A DNA stretch of 64,000 bases from Piliocolobus tephrosceles (GCF_002776525.5 NC_045437.1:134638928-134702927), one strand, 5' to 3'. Counted from the first letter of the stretch, positions 35,036 through 46,649 are shown. Notes: a model not told the origin generated them from the letters alone. Numbers and translations are program-made.

Positions 35036-35399
35036 CTCTCTCCTTTTCCATAGATTAACTGTTCTTCATAAATATGTAGTAACTGCTTGAAAAATATTCA
35101 GATGTCATCAGTTTTAAGTCACGGAGGATTGAGATGTAAAAGATAAAATAAAAATGAAAAGTTGGGCTACTTTAACAGACAGCATGAATTGACTGCCAGA
35201 GAGAACTTGCTTATAAAATGCTAAACTAATGGCAGTTTTACTCAATTTTTATTCACTTCCCTTACTTTCACCTGCTATGGTTTTTAAATAGCACCTGCAT
35301 TGGAGGCCAGAGCATACTGGAGTTAAAACAGATCACTCATATTTATATAATTTTATAAGGTTTGGGGTTAAATGAATTTCAGGAATGTCAAAGTGAGTG

Positions 35400-35565
35400 A
35401 TTTTTAGGTGATGGCAGTTGCAAGCACTCTCCTCATTTTAGAGAGAAAGAAACTGAGGCTTTGCAAAGTTAAATAACTCTTCTCATTTAATTATTAACTG
35501 GAGAAGCCAGAATTCAAAGCCAGGTATGTAGGATTTCAAAGTCTACCCTGATAGTTGGAGAACTC
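35400..35565 (-). mobile_element. MIR SINE, antisense
   Basis: CTCCTCATTTTAGAGAGAAA, GAAACTGAGGCTTTGCAAAG and GCCAGAATTCAAAGCCAGGT are the reverse MIR core. Confidence 0.72.
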
Positions 35566-36139
35566 ATGAGTACAGATTCTGTAAATTTCATTCTGTGCAT
35601 CATTTATATTCATATGGCCCCACTAACTTGCAGACTTAGGTAAATGGCCAAACACCAAGGCATTTATTTTTCTTACTTGCCTGATCATTTTCATTCCAAT
35701 CCCCTTCATTTAGAAAACCCATCACCATTGACAAGTTTGAGTTGAACCTTAAATTTCATTCATTAGAGAGAATATTTGGGCAAAACAGAAGCATGAAACT
35801 TTCTAAGAAGTTAACACTTGTGCTGGCACAACTTAGCCACATTCTCCTTAAAAACCTTCTCAGCGTAGAGCTAAATTCAAAGGGAATATGTTTAAAAATG
35901 AGTCATTCATCTTTCAGGACTAATTTTAAATGGTTAGAAAATGAGAAAGTCTGTGCAAATATGCTAAGGGTTATTAAATCCTGGTTTGGACTTCACTGAA
36001 AATGGGTGCGGGTAAATATCAGCCACAGAATGATAATTACTCAAGTCTGACTAGCTTCCATATTGCAAAGTTCCACTCGGAGTGGATTTCCAACCTGAAA
36101 TATTGTAAAATCAGACTGTTTCGGACTTTTCTTTGCCTC
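35566..36139. other. unassigned sequence
   Basis: Nothing was recognised. An 85-codon frame at 35742-35999 lacks any family likeness. Confidence 0.4.
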
Positions 36140-37062
36140 GCGGTAAAGCCAGAAACTAAGAAAGGAAAAGATTGACAAATTTGTCTATATAACAATTTTA
36201 AAATTGGCATGGCACAAGATATCATTAAAATGACTAACAAAGGACAAAATAAGGGGAAAAATAATGACATATGTGACATATCTAGGGTTAATATCTAAAG
36301 AGTTTCATCTGAAGAAAAACAACCTGATTGAAAAATGGGCAAAAGGCATAAAGATGTAATTGACAAAGGAAAATGTGAACAACAATCATATGAAAAGATT
36401 CTTGAAATCACTGTTAATCCAAGAAATGAAAATTAAAATAGATACATAAAAATTGTTTTGCCTTTCAGATTAATTAGAAATAAAACTGCCTGATACCTGG
36501 TGCTAGTGTAGAGTGTAGGGAAACAGACACTCTCAAACACTGCTGATGGATGGTAATTCTGTAATTTGTATAAGATTTTAATTGTGCCCACTGTCTAATT
36601 GATCAATACAACTTCAGAAATTTTTCTTATGGAAATAGTTAACATACGCTTAAAGACACTTATCATGAACATTTACTAACACATTAAACATTTAGAAAAA
36701 CTAAATGACTACTATTAAGGGTTTGACTACGAGAGTAATAATTCATGGTTATTTTAAGTAAAATACCATGTAGTCATTAAAAATAATTAGTTAGATGTAG
36801 ATATACCAGTAAGGAAAATGTTCACAACATATTATTAGGCAACAAAAGTCACAAAACACTATCATATCCATTAATGATGATAATAATAATTATTATTCCA
36901 AAAATAAAAATGACATTTAAAAATGCCTGAAAGAATATGAACTAATCTGTTAATGCTGGTTGTCTTCTGAAGTTCGGACTAAAGAAAAAATTCCTGCATA
37001 GTGTACATTTCTCGGTACTATCTGACTTTTTGACAATTAGCATGTATTATTCTTTTCTTCAA
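36140..37062 (+). mobile_element. old L1 (L1M/ME-type), sense
   Basis: Degenerate ORF2 C-terminal wording (AAAGATTGACAAATTTGTCT, GGTTAATATCTAAAGAGTTT, AAAAATGGGCAAAAGGCATA) runs into TACCATGTAGTCATTAAAAA, GGAAAATGTTCACAACATAT and a long degenerate 3' UTR. It has numerous stops and indels. Confidence 0.7.
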
Positions 37063-38384
37063 TTAGAAATGGCCAAAAAATATTCTTAAAAGACTTGATG
37101 GCCTCATCTGTTCTCTTTAAAAGGCTTTTGGCACATGCTAGAGCAAGTAAATAGATGTGTATTTTAAGAATGATCATTCTATTCCTAATCAATAGCAGTT
37201 CAGAATTTCTACATAAGACGGAACTTGGGGCAGTCATTTGTTTGAAGGGGAGTAATCGAATCTGCTTTAGAAGAGTGCTTTTCAAATAAGATTGAGGAAC
37301 CCATGATCAGAAAAGACTAAATTTGTTTTAGTATTTTGTCATTTAGTTTTTTCTAGGCATCAGTTTACCCATAAACAAAATTTATCCACAAGTAAAATGG
37401 CACGAATGATTCCTTCCTTATTTCCCAGGGTAGCCACCATGCAAAGCGAATGAATCAATGTAGGTGAAAACAATTGTAAACTGTAGGACACTCAACAGGT
37501 TTGAAGGATTCAGTGACTTTGAACAATTCCCAGGTAGTATTTCTTCTGAAGATATATTATTTACTTCAGTATTTTCCCCATGACCCCATATCTAAATTGC
37601 ATCTACAGGCAGGTTTGTGGTCTCTGGATTTGCAACGGATCATACATCAATTGTCTGCCAATCTTATGAAACAATAGGCTAATCAGAGGAAAAATTGGGC
37701 CAGACAAGTTTCAATTCCTGGAAATTATACTTAAAAGAATACGGAATGACATTATCAGTATTAGCTATATGGGAATAAAAACTTTATTGTAACCTCCTAG
37801 GTGGTACTGCTGTTAGCATTTTAGTAGGAGCTGTCGCTGACATTAGTCGCCTCCTCTGGATTCTGCAAAAGACAACGACCATCCCAAACATATCAGATAA
37901 AGATGAATTAGAGGGGAACTTTGCTGCCAGACAGACTTGGCTTACTAGACATGTTGAGCATGTAATTCATGCAAGGCCAACATTAACCCAACACTCACTT
38001 CCAAGTCTTCTCCCTTACTTTCTTTCACTATAGAAATTATAAAAACTAAATGCTTCATCAGTCTTCCTTCCTTGCAGCCAGGGGTGACCACAGATGGTAA
38101 TCTTCCCAAAAATTCTAAAGAAAAAATTCATAAGCTCTGCTATCTTTCCTAATAAATGAGTCAGATGAAACAGGTGTATCTCCTTGCTTGCTCTTACCTA
38201 GAATGCAGATATGCTGTCGGATCTGTGGAAGTCACCCTAAGACCTTGAGGAAAAGGCTGAAAAAATCACAGAGATGCCAGCCTGGATGTCACTGAATTGC
38301 CTAAGCAGAGCTCTTGCAAATTAGAAAAATAAATTCCTGTTTGGTGAAATCGCTGTTAGATAGATGTCCTGATACTTGCTACTG
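37063..38384. other. unassigned intergenic sequence
   Basis: About 1.3 kb with no recognised repeat or gene. Confidence 0.45.
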
Positions 38385-38480
38385 TAACACCTCCCTCATA
38401 TATTAGCCTTAAGCATCAATTTACTATCTGTAAAATGGGAACAATATTGCCTACCTTGCAGTGATGCACACACAGATATG
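38385..38480 (+). mobile_element. MIR fragment, sense
   Basis: GCATCAATTTACTATCTGTA, AAATGGGAACAATATTGCCT and ACCTTGCAGTGATG match the MIR centre. Confidence 0.6.
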
Positions 38481-38589
38481 TAGCATACATGCATATACAT
38501 TATATATAATATGTAAAATCTATGACATAGTCACATCCTAACAGCACTACTCAAATGACAGTTCTCAGACAGGTCCTACCTGACAATCT

Positions 38590-38825
38590 ATATAATTAGC
38601 ATTCCCCATCACTCTGTAGCCACTTTATTTTTTCACACTGATTTGTATTAAGAATAAAATGTAATGGTAATTATTTATTTATCTGTTTGTTGTCTGGGAC
38701 TCTTCACTAAAGTAAAACCTTTACCATGCTAGATATTTTCTTGTGTTTATTGCTACAACTCTAGCACCTTAGAATCATTTTTAACACATGATTCACATCA
38801 GATATTTATCAACAAATAAACAAAA
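38590..38825 (+). mobile_element. L2 LINE 3' region, sense
   Basis: TTATTTATTTATCTGTTTGT, GTCTGGGACTCTTCACTAAA and TATTGCTACAACTCTAGCAC, then ATATTTATCAACAAATAAAC, follow the L2 3' end. Confidence 0.55.
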
Positions 38826-39394
38826 CTATATGTAAAATGCTTAGAATATAAATGCCCTAATAAACAAAAGTTGTTGTCATAAAGAAGAGAGTGATAGTTA
38901 TTGCACAAGCAATGCCCACTGGAAGAGACAGAGCTAGAAGGCAGCAGGAGAGATGTGGTCACCTGGACAGAGCATGAGTAAGCTGATGGGTGAAATGGGA
39001 TGGGGGTTGGAAGAGAAGAATGGGAAAGTTCTTTTTGTGAATTACTTATTGTCCTTAGTAAAGGGGATCTCTCACACCCAATCCCTCTAGATTGGGACTA
39101 TCACTCTTTGACTGTTTTGAGGCTCTGTCTTGGAAGGGCCTGAGGCTTATGGTATCATAAACCTAACTTATTGTTAGGTTGTGTGTGTGTGTGTGTGTGT
39201 GTGTGCTGTTGACTAAAGGTTTACGAAGACAATGAGCTAAAACTTTCATTTTTCCAAAGGAAAAATCACTTGTCAAGCTGAAAACAAAGCAAAGAGTTTT
39301 AGAAATTATCCAATTCTGCTTCCTCTTTTATCAAACGATTAGCAGACCTAATGAGATTAACTTGACCAATGTCATGATGACCATGGATGACAGT
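38826..39394. other. unassigned, with a GT microsatellite
   Basis: A (GT)n run of about 12 units is at 39179-39205. Nothing else was recognised. Confidence 0.5.
39179..39205 (+). repeat. (GT)n microsatellite
   Basis: An uninterrupted run of about 13 GT units. Confidence 0.92.
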
Positions 39395-39640
39395 GAACAT
39401 AGCAGCAAGATATTCTAAACAATATTGATGACCCACTGGGTGGGAGGTGCTGTGCTAGGCATTTTCCACACACTAGCCCACGTCATGCTCAGGACAACTG
39501 CAAAAGGCAGTTTATAATTAACTCTGTTTTAAAGAAGCTTAGAAACAGCGAGCTATTGGGGGTCTCAAAGCTACCTATGTCAGACACAGGGCGCAGACGT
39601 AGGCTGCTCTGACTCCAAATATTCTGCACATTCTGCGTGT
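39395..39640 (-). mobile_element. MIR SINE, antisense
   Basis: GTGCTGTGCTAGGCATTTTC, ATGCTCAGGACAACTGCAAA, TAACTCTGTTTTAAAGAAGC and TAGGCTGCTCTGACTCCAAA are reverse MIR. Confidence 0.68.
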
Positions 39641-40082
39641 TATTATCACACCACATGTCTTCTGCCTAATGTGCTAAAACAATTCAAACTCAATGTCCCT
39701 GGGCCATTCTTCAACACACACTAATTTTCACTTTTGTGGAAGATGATCCAAAAGTTGATTGATATGAATTATTTTATTTATTTATGTTTTAATGTGTGCA
39801 GTTCTCTCACATCTTAAAGTGCGCATGTTCAGCTCTGCAGGATTTCTTACAGGGAAACAAACACATATAAAGCACCATTACGCTTTAATTCTAATGGAAT
39901 ATCTTTGTCCAACATTACTCCATGGACCAGAACTCATATACCTTTGCATATTTGTATCAGTTAAGCATTGCCTACCTATGCCATGTCAGTCCTTCATGAG
40001 TATGACCAGTACACAGGTTCCAACCATGTCGTGGTGCAAGAAAATGTAGATACGCACCCTAGAGAATTAACACACGCATGCA
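39641..40082. other. unassigned sequence
   Basis: No family or gene was recognised; an 85-codon frame (39792-40049) is taken as chance. Confidence 0.4.
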
Positions 40083-40480
40083 TAAGGAGACATAAACATA
40101 GATGTTCACAGTAGTACCTTTTTTTGCAAGAGTAAACTAATGTAACTTAAATGTCCATCAATGTGAATTGTGGTATATACATAATAGAACAACCAGCCCT
40201 TAAAATGAATGACCTAGATGTGTATGTATTGATGTGAATAGATCTACAAAATATAGTGTTTACTTAATAAAAACAAGCCACAGAATTAAAATATGATTCC
40301 ACTTAATTAAAACAACCACAAAACAAAATTATATATTGCTGTATGCACCAGTTAATGTATGTTCATTCCTGTAAAAATATCTGGAAGACACACCCACACA
40401 CTTAACTAGTATTTATAGAGCAGGGAATACATTGGGGGGTGGGGATGCAGTGTACAATTCTTCCGTTCTTCTTGATTATG
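40083..40480 (+). mobile_element. old L1 (L1M-type), sense
   Basis: AACATAGATGTTCACAGTAG, AACTTAAATGTCCATCAATG, GAATTGTGGTATATACATAA and GAAGACACACCCACACACTT are L1M ORF2-end and 3' UTR wording. Confidence 0.7.
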
Positions 40481-40502
40481 GGAGTTTTATAAGAATGTGT
40501 GG

Positions 40503-40834
40503 CAGTCCCCCCTTTTCTGAGGAGGACACGTTCCAAGATCCCTAGTAGATGCCTGAAACCATAGACAGTACTGAATTCTACTTACACTATGTTATTTTCT
40601 TATACATACATACTTATGGTAAAGCTTAATTTTGAAATTACACACAGTAACAGATTAACAATAATTAATAAAAGAATAATTGAAACAATAGACTGTAGTA
40701 AAAGTTATATGAATGGGGTGGTCTTTCTCTCTCAAAATATTTTATTGTACTCTACTCACCTATTTTTGGACCATGGTTGACCGTGGGTAACTGAAACTGT
40801 GGAAAGAGAAACTGCAGATAAGAGGAGATGACTG
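40503..40834 (+). mobile_element. Tigger-type (TcMar) DNA transposon, non-autonomous
   Basis: Left end CAGTCCCCCCTTTTCTGAGG; then CACGTTCCAAGATCCCTAGT, GATGCCTGAAACCATAGACA, ATTGTACTCTACTCACC and ACCATGGTTGACCGTGGGTA. The right end AACTGCAGATAAGAGGAG with GACTG is followed by TA, the target dinucleotide of this superfamily. The transposase is absent. Confidence 0.75.
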
Positions 40835-42180
40835 TATTTACACATACTCATAGAGTAAATAAAAATGACTCAAACCATAAGTAAGTCAAGAAAGAGTCCA
40901 AAAGCACCCACGTGCCATGTGTAACTTCAGCAAATTTCCTAACTAATTCTAAGATTCATTTCAAGAGCAATGTCTCAAGTATTGTTGATAGGCAGTTATC
41001 ACTTAGAAAATTCAACAATTGTAAAAATTAGAACATCCACAAAACACACATTTTGATCAGCTTCCTACACTGCATTTGCTTAATTCTGAGAAAGTGATGA
41101 TTACTTGAAGGTCTATTTCCTATAAAAATGACCACCACCTTATCCCAACCACTCTGCAAATATTGAGGCAGTTTACCAAATTATGAACAGTATCAGAGGG
41201 AAGAAATCCAAATTTCATAATTAAGCACACTTCTACTTGAAAGGGAAACAATTGTGTTCCTTGGGAAGCTGAAATGTATCGAAGGAAGAAGGTGAGACAT
41301 AGAAATCACTCCCAACGATGTTCAATTATGAGGAAGAAAAAAGGTGTCTCAGTGCTTTCCTCCTTAAGGCGTCTCTGTGGCTTCTGGTTCCAGGAGCTCC
41401 ACACTATCTCTACCAAATGAAGAGGAAATGGGTTGAGGAGATCGAGGCAGTGAAAGCAAATTGTCCATTCACTCTTGGCTGCCTCAGAAGTCATTACTGA
41501 ACGTTTTCCACAGCATAATAAATAAAACTGATTGGGTGTATGGTTAAGAACATTAAAGAAACCGGGAGCGCCTTTAAAGAGCATTGTGCTAAGAGAGGAG
41601 TATTAAAAAGTGAGGCATTTCCTTTCTTCACATTTAAATGTGGTAGCCTGGGGGAGAAACCATACTTGAAATGGATAGGAGTAATTTTCCATCATTATGG
41701 AAACCTTAAACAACCTCTGACTGCTTATACCCTCATCTCTTAGCATCCTAGTAAATTGCAGTTATTTGTTCCAAACAAATAGAAAGGCCCATGCAATAAT
41801 GGAGCAATTTAAGACTGGAAGAATACAACACCTGTAATTCAATTTCATGGCAGCTGGTTTCACAACATGCTCCTCTACCTCTGCTTATGACGTGGGGTAC
41901 TTCCCTCCAAGTGCAACAATGCTCCCCTCACTAAACCGAGGGATCAAGATGATTAGTGGACCTTAAATAGACGACACCCATCACAAGCAAGGTGTAGCTC
42001 AGCCTCAGTCCCCCAGGCAGCTCAGCATCTACTAGGTTCTCAGGCAAGCACAGAATTAAACTCTCCCAACTCTGAGGGTGAAACACTGAGGGATTCTAGA
42101 AGAAAGAAATGCTTCGGAAAAGAAAATGCCTGCTAGTTATCGCAGTTGATCTCCAATATACAAGACAATAAAGGAGATGG
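40835..42180. other. unassigned intergenic sequence
   Basis: About 1.3 kb without a recognised family. Opposed chance frames (41306-41743) have no domains. Confidence 0.45.
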
Positions 42181-42244
42181 ACACACACACACACACACAC
42201 ACATATATACACAAATACACACACACACACACACACACACACAC
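42181..42244 (+). repeat. (AC)n microsatellite, interrupted
   Basis: Two AC arrays are joined by ATATATACACAAATAC. It ends 16 bases before the left target-site copy of the adjacent solo LTR. Confidence 0.95.
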
Positions 42245-42260
42245 GAAAACCTAAACTGTC

Positions 42261-42264
42261 CTTG
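42261..42264 (+). repeat. target-site duplication, left (solo LTR)
   Basis: CTTG precedes the TG start of the LTR and recurs right after its CA end at 42845-42848. Four bases is the size made by gammaretroviral integrases. Confidence 0.75.
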
Positions 42265-42844
42265 TGAAAAGACTAAAAGGCAGAAATGAAATCCATAGGC
42301 AGACAGCCTGGGCAGCACCCTGGGCCTGGTTAAAGATCGATCCCTGACCTAACTGGTTATGTTATCTATAGATTCCAGACGTTGTATGGACAAGCGTTGT
42401 GAAAGTCCCTGTCCTGTTCTGTTCTCTTCTGATTACCGGTGCTTGCAGCCCCCAGTCACGTACCCCCTGCTTGCTCAATCGAAACCACCCCCCTTCCACC
42501 CATGGTTAAGCAAGCAGTTTGTCTAAAGAAAAACCCCTAGACATTTGTAGTTTAAAAAAGGGCGGGAGCCAATCAGAAACTGCCGAATATTCAAACTTCA
42601 AAATGTCAACCAATCCCAATCTTGTAACTGCAAAAATGCTCTAATCTTCTGTAACCTGTTTGTGCCTTACTATAAAAAGTAGGCTTGAGCTGTGCTCGGG
42701 ACCTCTCTCTTGCCCTCCTGACTACGCCTGTACGGAGAGAGGTCCGGGTTCGAACCTGCAATAAAGTGATCCCGGCCGCTTGGCTTTGACTTCAGTTTCT
42801 GGTGGTTGTCTTTGAGGGGGGGTCTCGGAACTCAGGGCACAACA
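42265..42844 (+). mobile_element. solo LTR, class I (gammaretrovirus-type) ERV
   Basis: This 580-bp unit starts TGAAAAGACTAAAAGG, ends CACAACA, and is flanked by CTTG on both sides. Internal signals appear in LTR order: CCAAT motifs at 42569 and 42610, TATAAAA at 42671, and AATAAA at 42760. There is no adjacent primer-binding site, gag, pol or env, so it is a recombined single LTR. The U3 wording resembles the HERV-E/LTR2 or simian PcEV/MacERV group; the exact family is an inference. The retained TG/CA ends and exact TSD suggest a primate-age insertion. Confidence 0.85.
42569..42765 (+). promoter_or_regulatory. LTR promoter and polyadenylation signals
   Basis: CCAAT at 42569-42573 and again at 42610-42614, TATAAAA at 42671-42677, and AATAAA at 42760-42765 define U3 and R. 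Between them lies a perfect 10-bp palindrome, GGTTCGAACC, at 42747-42756. Confidence 0.8.
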
Positions 42845-42984
42845 CTTGGTAAAAGAACTGAAAATAAAGCACAAGACTGCTAATAGCAACAGCTGCTTAA
42901 AATCTGATCAGTGAAATGGAACAATACGAAGTTCATTAACATTTGCTGATTGTCTGCTACCTGATACAAGCCAGTATTAATATT

Positions 42985-43195
42985 AACATTAGGCAACTCT
43001 GGGTGAGCACTTACCCCTGTGCTAACCAACTTCAGTGAATTCTCACAGTTCCAAGAATTTAAGACCGTTATTATCACTTCCATTTTAGAAATGGGAGAAA
43101 TGGGGCTCAGAGAGGTTACATCACTCACCCAAGGTCAGTGATGGTTAAAAAAAGGTTAAAGCCAGAGATTCAAATGCTGGTAGGTGATTTGTACC
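42985..43195 (-). mobile_element. MIR SINE, antisense
   Basis: GAGCACTTACCCCTGTGCTA, GTGAATTCTCACAGTTCCAA, TTCCATTTTAGAAATGGGAG and ACTCACCCAAGGTCAGTGAT are reverse MIR. Confidence 0.75.
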
Positions 43196-43274
43196 TTGTA
43201 CATTCCCCAGTCTCCTGTAACTTATTGATGTGCCTGAAGAGAAATGCTGCCAAATGCCATCATGAAAACAACTT

Positions 43275-43460
43275 GACTTTTGCCTAGCATTTATGAAGTG
43301 CTATCTCACACATGGTCTTATTAATTTCTTGCATCAACCCTTTCAGTAAGAATGGGTATTGCCCTCATTCTATAGATGAGGACAATGTGACTCAGATAAG
43401 CCAAGGGACATGCCCAAAGCTTCATAATTGTTACAGGAAGACACAGAACCTGAACATAGC
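43275..43460 (-). mobile_element. MIR SINE, antisense (second copy)
   Basis: AGCATTTATGAAGTGCTATC, TGCATCAACCCTTTCAGTAA, CATTCTATAGATGAGGACAA and GGGACATGCCCAAAGCTTCA form another reverse MIR, in the same direction as its left neighbour and 80 bp away. Confidence 0.72.
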
Positions 43461-43837
43461 ACATGAAATCAAAATTTGCTTCCTATGTAGTTCTAAGATT
43501 GGAGTATATGTTAACATTCAGAATGCTGAAGTCAAGATGATGCGGTCTCACATTGACTGGGCAGGCATATATTAAAGGGTGTTGGTTCTACTGGATTTGA
43601 CAAGAGTGTATAGAACGTGGGATTTCCAGATACTTCTCTTAGCATCAAGACACTCCTAGAGGTCTGTGTTTTATTGAGTGCATTCTATTTTAAGAGGTTC
43701 ACAGGATTTGTAATCTTTTAACAATGATTTTTTAAATGGCTTAAATCAAAGAAGCAAATTCATGAAGGGAACATCAAGCAGGGAAATTTTTTTCCCTCAA
43801 GTCCTACAACCCATATTATTAAACTCAGCTAAGATAC
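43461..43837. other. unassigned sequence
   Basis: Nothing was recognised. Confidence 0.4.
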
Positions 43838-44480
43838 TTAGTGATGTGGCCCCAATTCCTGTTGGACTGAACAAAGGGGGATGAACGCAGGAATAAAGAT
43901 AAAGACAAAAGAGTATATTTGGAAGAAGGGGTTGGGGGTTTTTTGCTTCCAGTGAACAAGGGCCCTGAGCTTGTAGAGCCCTTTGTATTTATTGAGTAAA
44001 GGAGATAGGGAGAAGGGGGTGGTTGTCAGCCAGCTGCTTGACTTGGTGCAGGTCTGCACAACTGCATTCTCTGCACAGTAGTCTCCAGATGTTCCAGTAG
44101 ATAACCTCAAAGAGCACAGCACCAGGGAGTGATTGCACTCAGCATACCTTCTGGCAGCAGGTGCAGAAGTGAGTTTGCCCACATCCTGCATTCATGATAC
44201 AGTTTGCTGTTTGATCACATAGTCTTCAGTGGAATGCTGAGTTGGCACGATCCTCTATCTTTCGTCTCTCTACAATGTAGCAATGGAAAGAATTAAAGTG
44301 AGACATAAAAAAGAACCTCCCTATTTTAAGGCTGCAGGCAGGACCTGAACCATGATTGACATAAGAGGCAAAGACAATACTTAGAAAGGAGCTGGGAGAG
44401 GACCAGGATAACAGATCGAGTGCCTCTGATGCTGCTGATATAGGTTGAAGGCTAGGATGCATCAGAGGAGGCAGCTTTGA
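43838..44480 (-). mobile_element. probable ERV LTR, antisense
   Basis: Read on the minus strand there is a CT-rich stretch, ACTCAATAAATACAAAGGGC (near 43976-43995), then CTCTTTTGTCTTTATCTTTA and CAACAGGAATTGGGGCCACA. This is the usual R-U5 layout of an LTR. The U3 end and target duplication were not located. A 117-codon minus frame (43838-44191) runs through it by chance. Confidence 0.5.
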
Positions 44481-45133
44481 GACGTATGGTTGATGTCAGT
44501 ATCATGTGCCATGGATATCTACTTAAGACAAAGAGCAGGATTCTGAAACAAGGTCAAACTTCAGGTATACAGAAATTAGGGAGAATGTTTAGGACGACCA
44601 CACCTCCAACCCTCCTTGTGTACAGAGCAGAGATGCACCTAATAGACATCTGAAACTTGCAAGGGGGGGGGTAAGGAGGACTCTGGCCCCATCTTCTGAA
44701 AGTTATCTTCAATAGCTTTCATACCCCTGCACTCAGGAAGCCATAAACAATTCCAGCACCTACTTGTCTGGCCAGAGAGGATGCTACAACGCCCCAGGGT
44801 TGAGTATCCTGGCACCCAAGAGTAATGCTAAATCTATGTTGGCATTCATTTATACAAATAGCTGGGGCAAGTGGAGAATACATGCAGGGGTTGAATGACC
44901 TTTATGTAGCAGAGCTGGGCAAATACCCTAACTGCAGGCCCATCAGCAAAGATGTACTTGTTCTCACCACACAATGTAGGGTAATTGCCTGGGCTCTGGA
45001 GTTATAGCCCTGGTAGCCAATCTTAGCTCTGTCATGGATTCCCTGTGTACTCTTAGTCCTCCTTGGATGCCCAGCATCCTCATATATGCAATGAGGAACC
45101 TTAGTAGCATTTCTATCTAGATTAAAAACTTAG
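44481..45133. other. unassigned sequence
   Basis: It may include the U3 of the LTR to the left. There is a run of nine G residues near 44662-44670. Confidence 0.4.
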
Positions 45134-45396
45134 GGCCAGGTGTGGTGGCTCATGCCTGTAATTTTAGCACTTTGGGAGGGGTCAGGAGTTCAAGACCAGC
45201 CTGGCCAACATGGTGAAACCCTGTATCTACTAAAAATAAAAAAAAAATTGCCAGACACGGTGGCAGGTGCCTGTAATCCCAGCTATTCGGGAGGCTGAGG
45301 AAGGAGAATCACTGGAACTCAGGAGGCAGAGGTTGCAGTGAACCGAGATCATGCACTGCACTCCAACCTGGGTGACAGAGTGAGACTCTGATTCAA
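45134..45396 (+). mobile_element. AluS/J-like SINE, sense, with left-arm deletion
   Basis: It starts GGCCAGGTGTGGTGGCTCAT; after CACTTTGGGAGG about 20-25 bp of the left monomer are missing. It ends GACTCTGATTCAAAAAA. Confidence 0.88.
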
Positions 45397-45910
45397 AAAA
45401 TGTTAGTAGGCTAAAGAATCATATGGTACAATATAGAGTATAGTTAGAGCAAAATAATATGTTAGAGTATATTACCAAATCATAATTTTGCTAAACACAA
45501 AAGCTAGCCCAACATAGATATCTAAAAAAAAGTGTTTTTCTCATCTTTCCTTCTCTTCCTACCTTCATGATATAAAAGAAGATGATAAAGCATGTTTAAG
45601 TCAAAGAAAAACATCCAACTGTCTTAAGGGGAAATGCCACTCTAGCCATAATATCATGGAAAAGCAAAACAGATCTAGAATGTATGCATACGTTTTTCTA
45701 GCTATAGCAATAGGTAAGTAAGAGAAAGTAGCCATTGACTTTTGCATGCATCTTCACAAACAGCTTCCGAGGAAATCAGGTTAGGAACAATGAATATTGT
45801 TGAGGCATGAAATATGAACAAAAACTCAACATCTGCAATGATTTGCACCAAAGCATCAAGTTTTTGATGCTTCAATTTCAGGTAATTTTTATTTTCCTGA
45901 TTTTGGGAGG

Positions 45911-46506
45911 GGGTTCATTTTTTTTTTATTTTTTTTTTAATTTTTTTATTTATTTTTTTTTTTTTATTATACTTTAAGTTCTAGGGTACATGTGCATAAC
46001 ATGCAGGTTACATATGTATACATGTGCCATGTTGGTGTGCTGCACCCATCAACTCGTCAGCACCCATCAATTCATCATTTATATCAGGTATAACTCCCCA
46101 ATGCAATCCCTCCCCCCTCCCCCCTCCCCATGATAGGCCCCAGTGTGTGATGTTCCCCTTCCCGAGTCCAAGTGAGCTCATTGTTCAGTTCCCACCTATG
46201 AGTGAGAACATGCGGTGTTTGGTTTTCTCTTCTTGTGATAATTTGCTAAGAATGATGGTTTCCAGCTGCATCCATGTCCCTACAAAGGACGCAAACTCAT
46301 CCTTTTTTATGGCTGCATAGTATTCCATGGTGTATATGTGCCACATTTTCTTAATCCAGTCTGTCACTGATGGACATTTGGGTTGATTCCAAGTCTTTGC
46401 TATTGTGAATAGTGCCGCAATAAACATACGTGTGCATGTGTCTTTGTAGTAGCATAATTTATAATCCTTTGGGTATATACTCAGTAGTGAGATCGGGTTC
46501 ATTTTT
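45911..46506 (-). mobile_element. young L1PA-type 3' end, antisense, with TSDs
   Basis: About 570 bp: a T-rich tail (45923-45966), the reverse L1 3' UTR, and the C-terminal part of ORF2, truncated at 46494. The duplication GGGTTCATTTTT flanks it at 45911-45922 and 46495-46506. The UTR has an 18-bp tandem duplication (46042-46077) and a C-rich run (G-rich in L1 sense) at 46108-46129. ORF2 is open to its natural stop. Confidence 0.92.
46185..46494 (-). pseudogene. L1 ORF2 C-terminal fragment
   Basis: The minus frame, with no internal stop, encodes the last ~100 residues of ORF2p, from SIYPKDYKLC to FSLIGGN. It includes the HIYTMEYYAAIK block. Without a promoter or the catalytic domains it cannot act. 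Confidence 0.9.
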
Positions 46507-46649
46507 AATACAAAAAAGATAAATTATAAAAAAAGTAAACCATTAAACTTTTATTTTTAAAATAAGTCCCGACTGAATGCATCGTGACAATAGCAAAGAG
46601 GAGAATAAGGAAGACTGGGGTTCTTTTGAGTAATGAGTCACCTTTATTG

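Noticed and set aside
42741..42770. A tRNA gene at GGTTCGAACC
   Set aside because: There is no A box, anticodon arm or acceptor stem; the motif sits in an LTR R region.
43838..44191. 117-codon minus-strand frame
   Set aside because: It crosses the R-U5 of a probable LTR and ends in Phe/Ile-rich sequence from the CT-rich tract; most likely chance.
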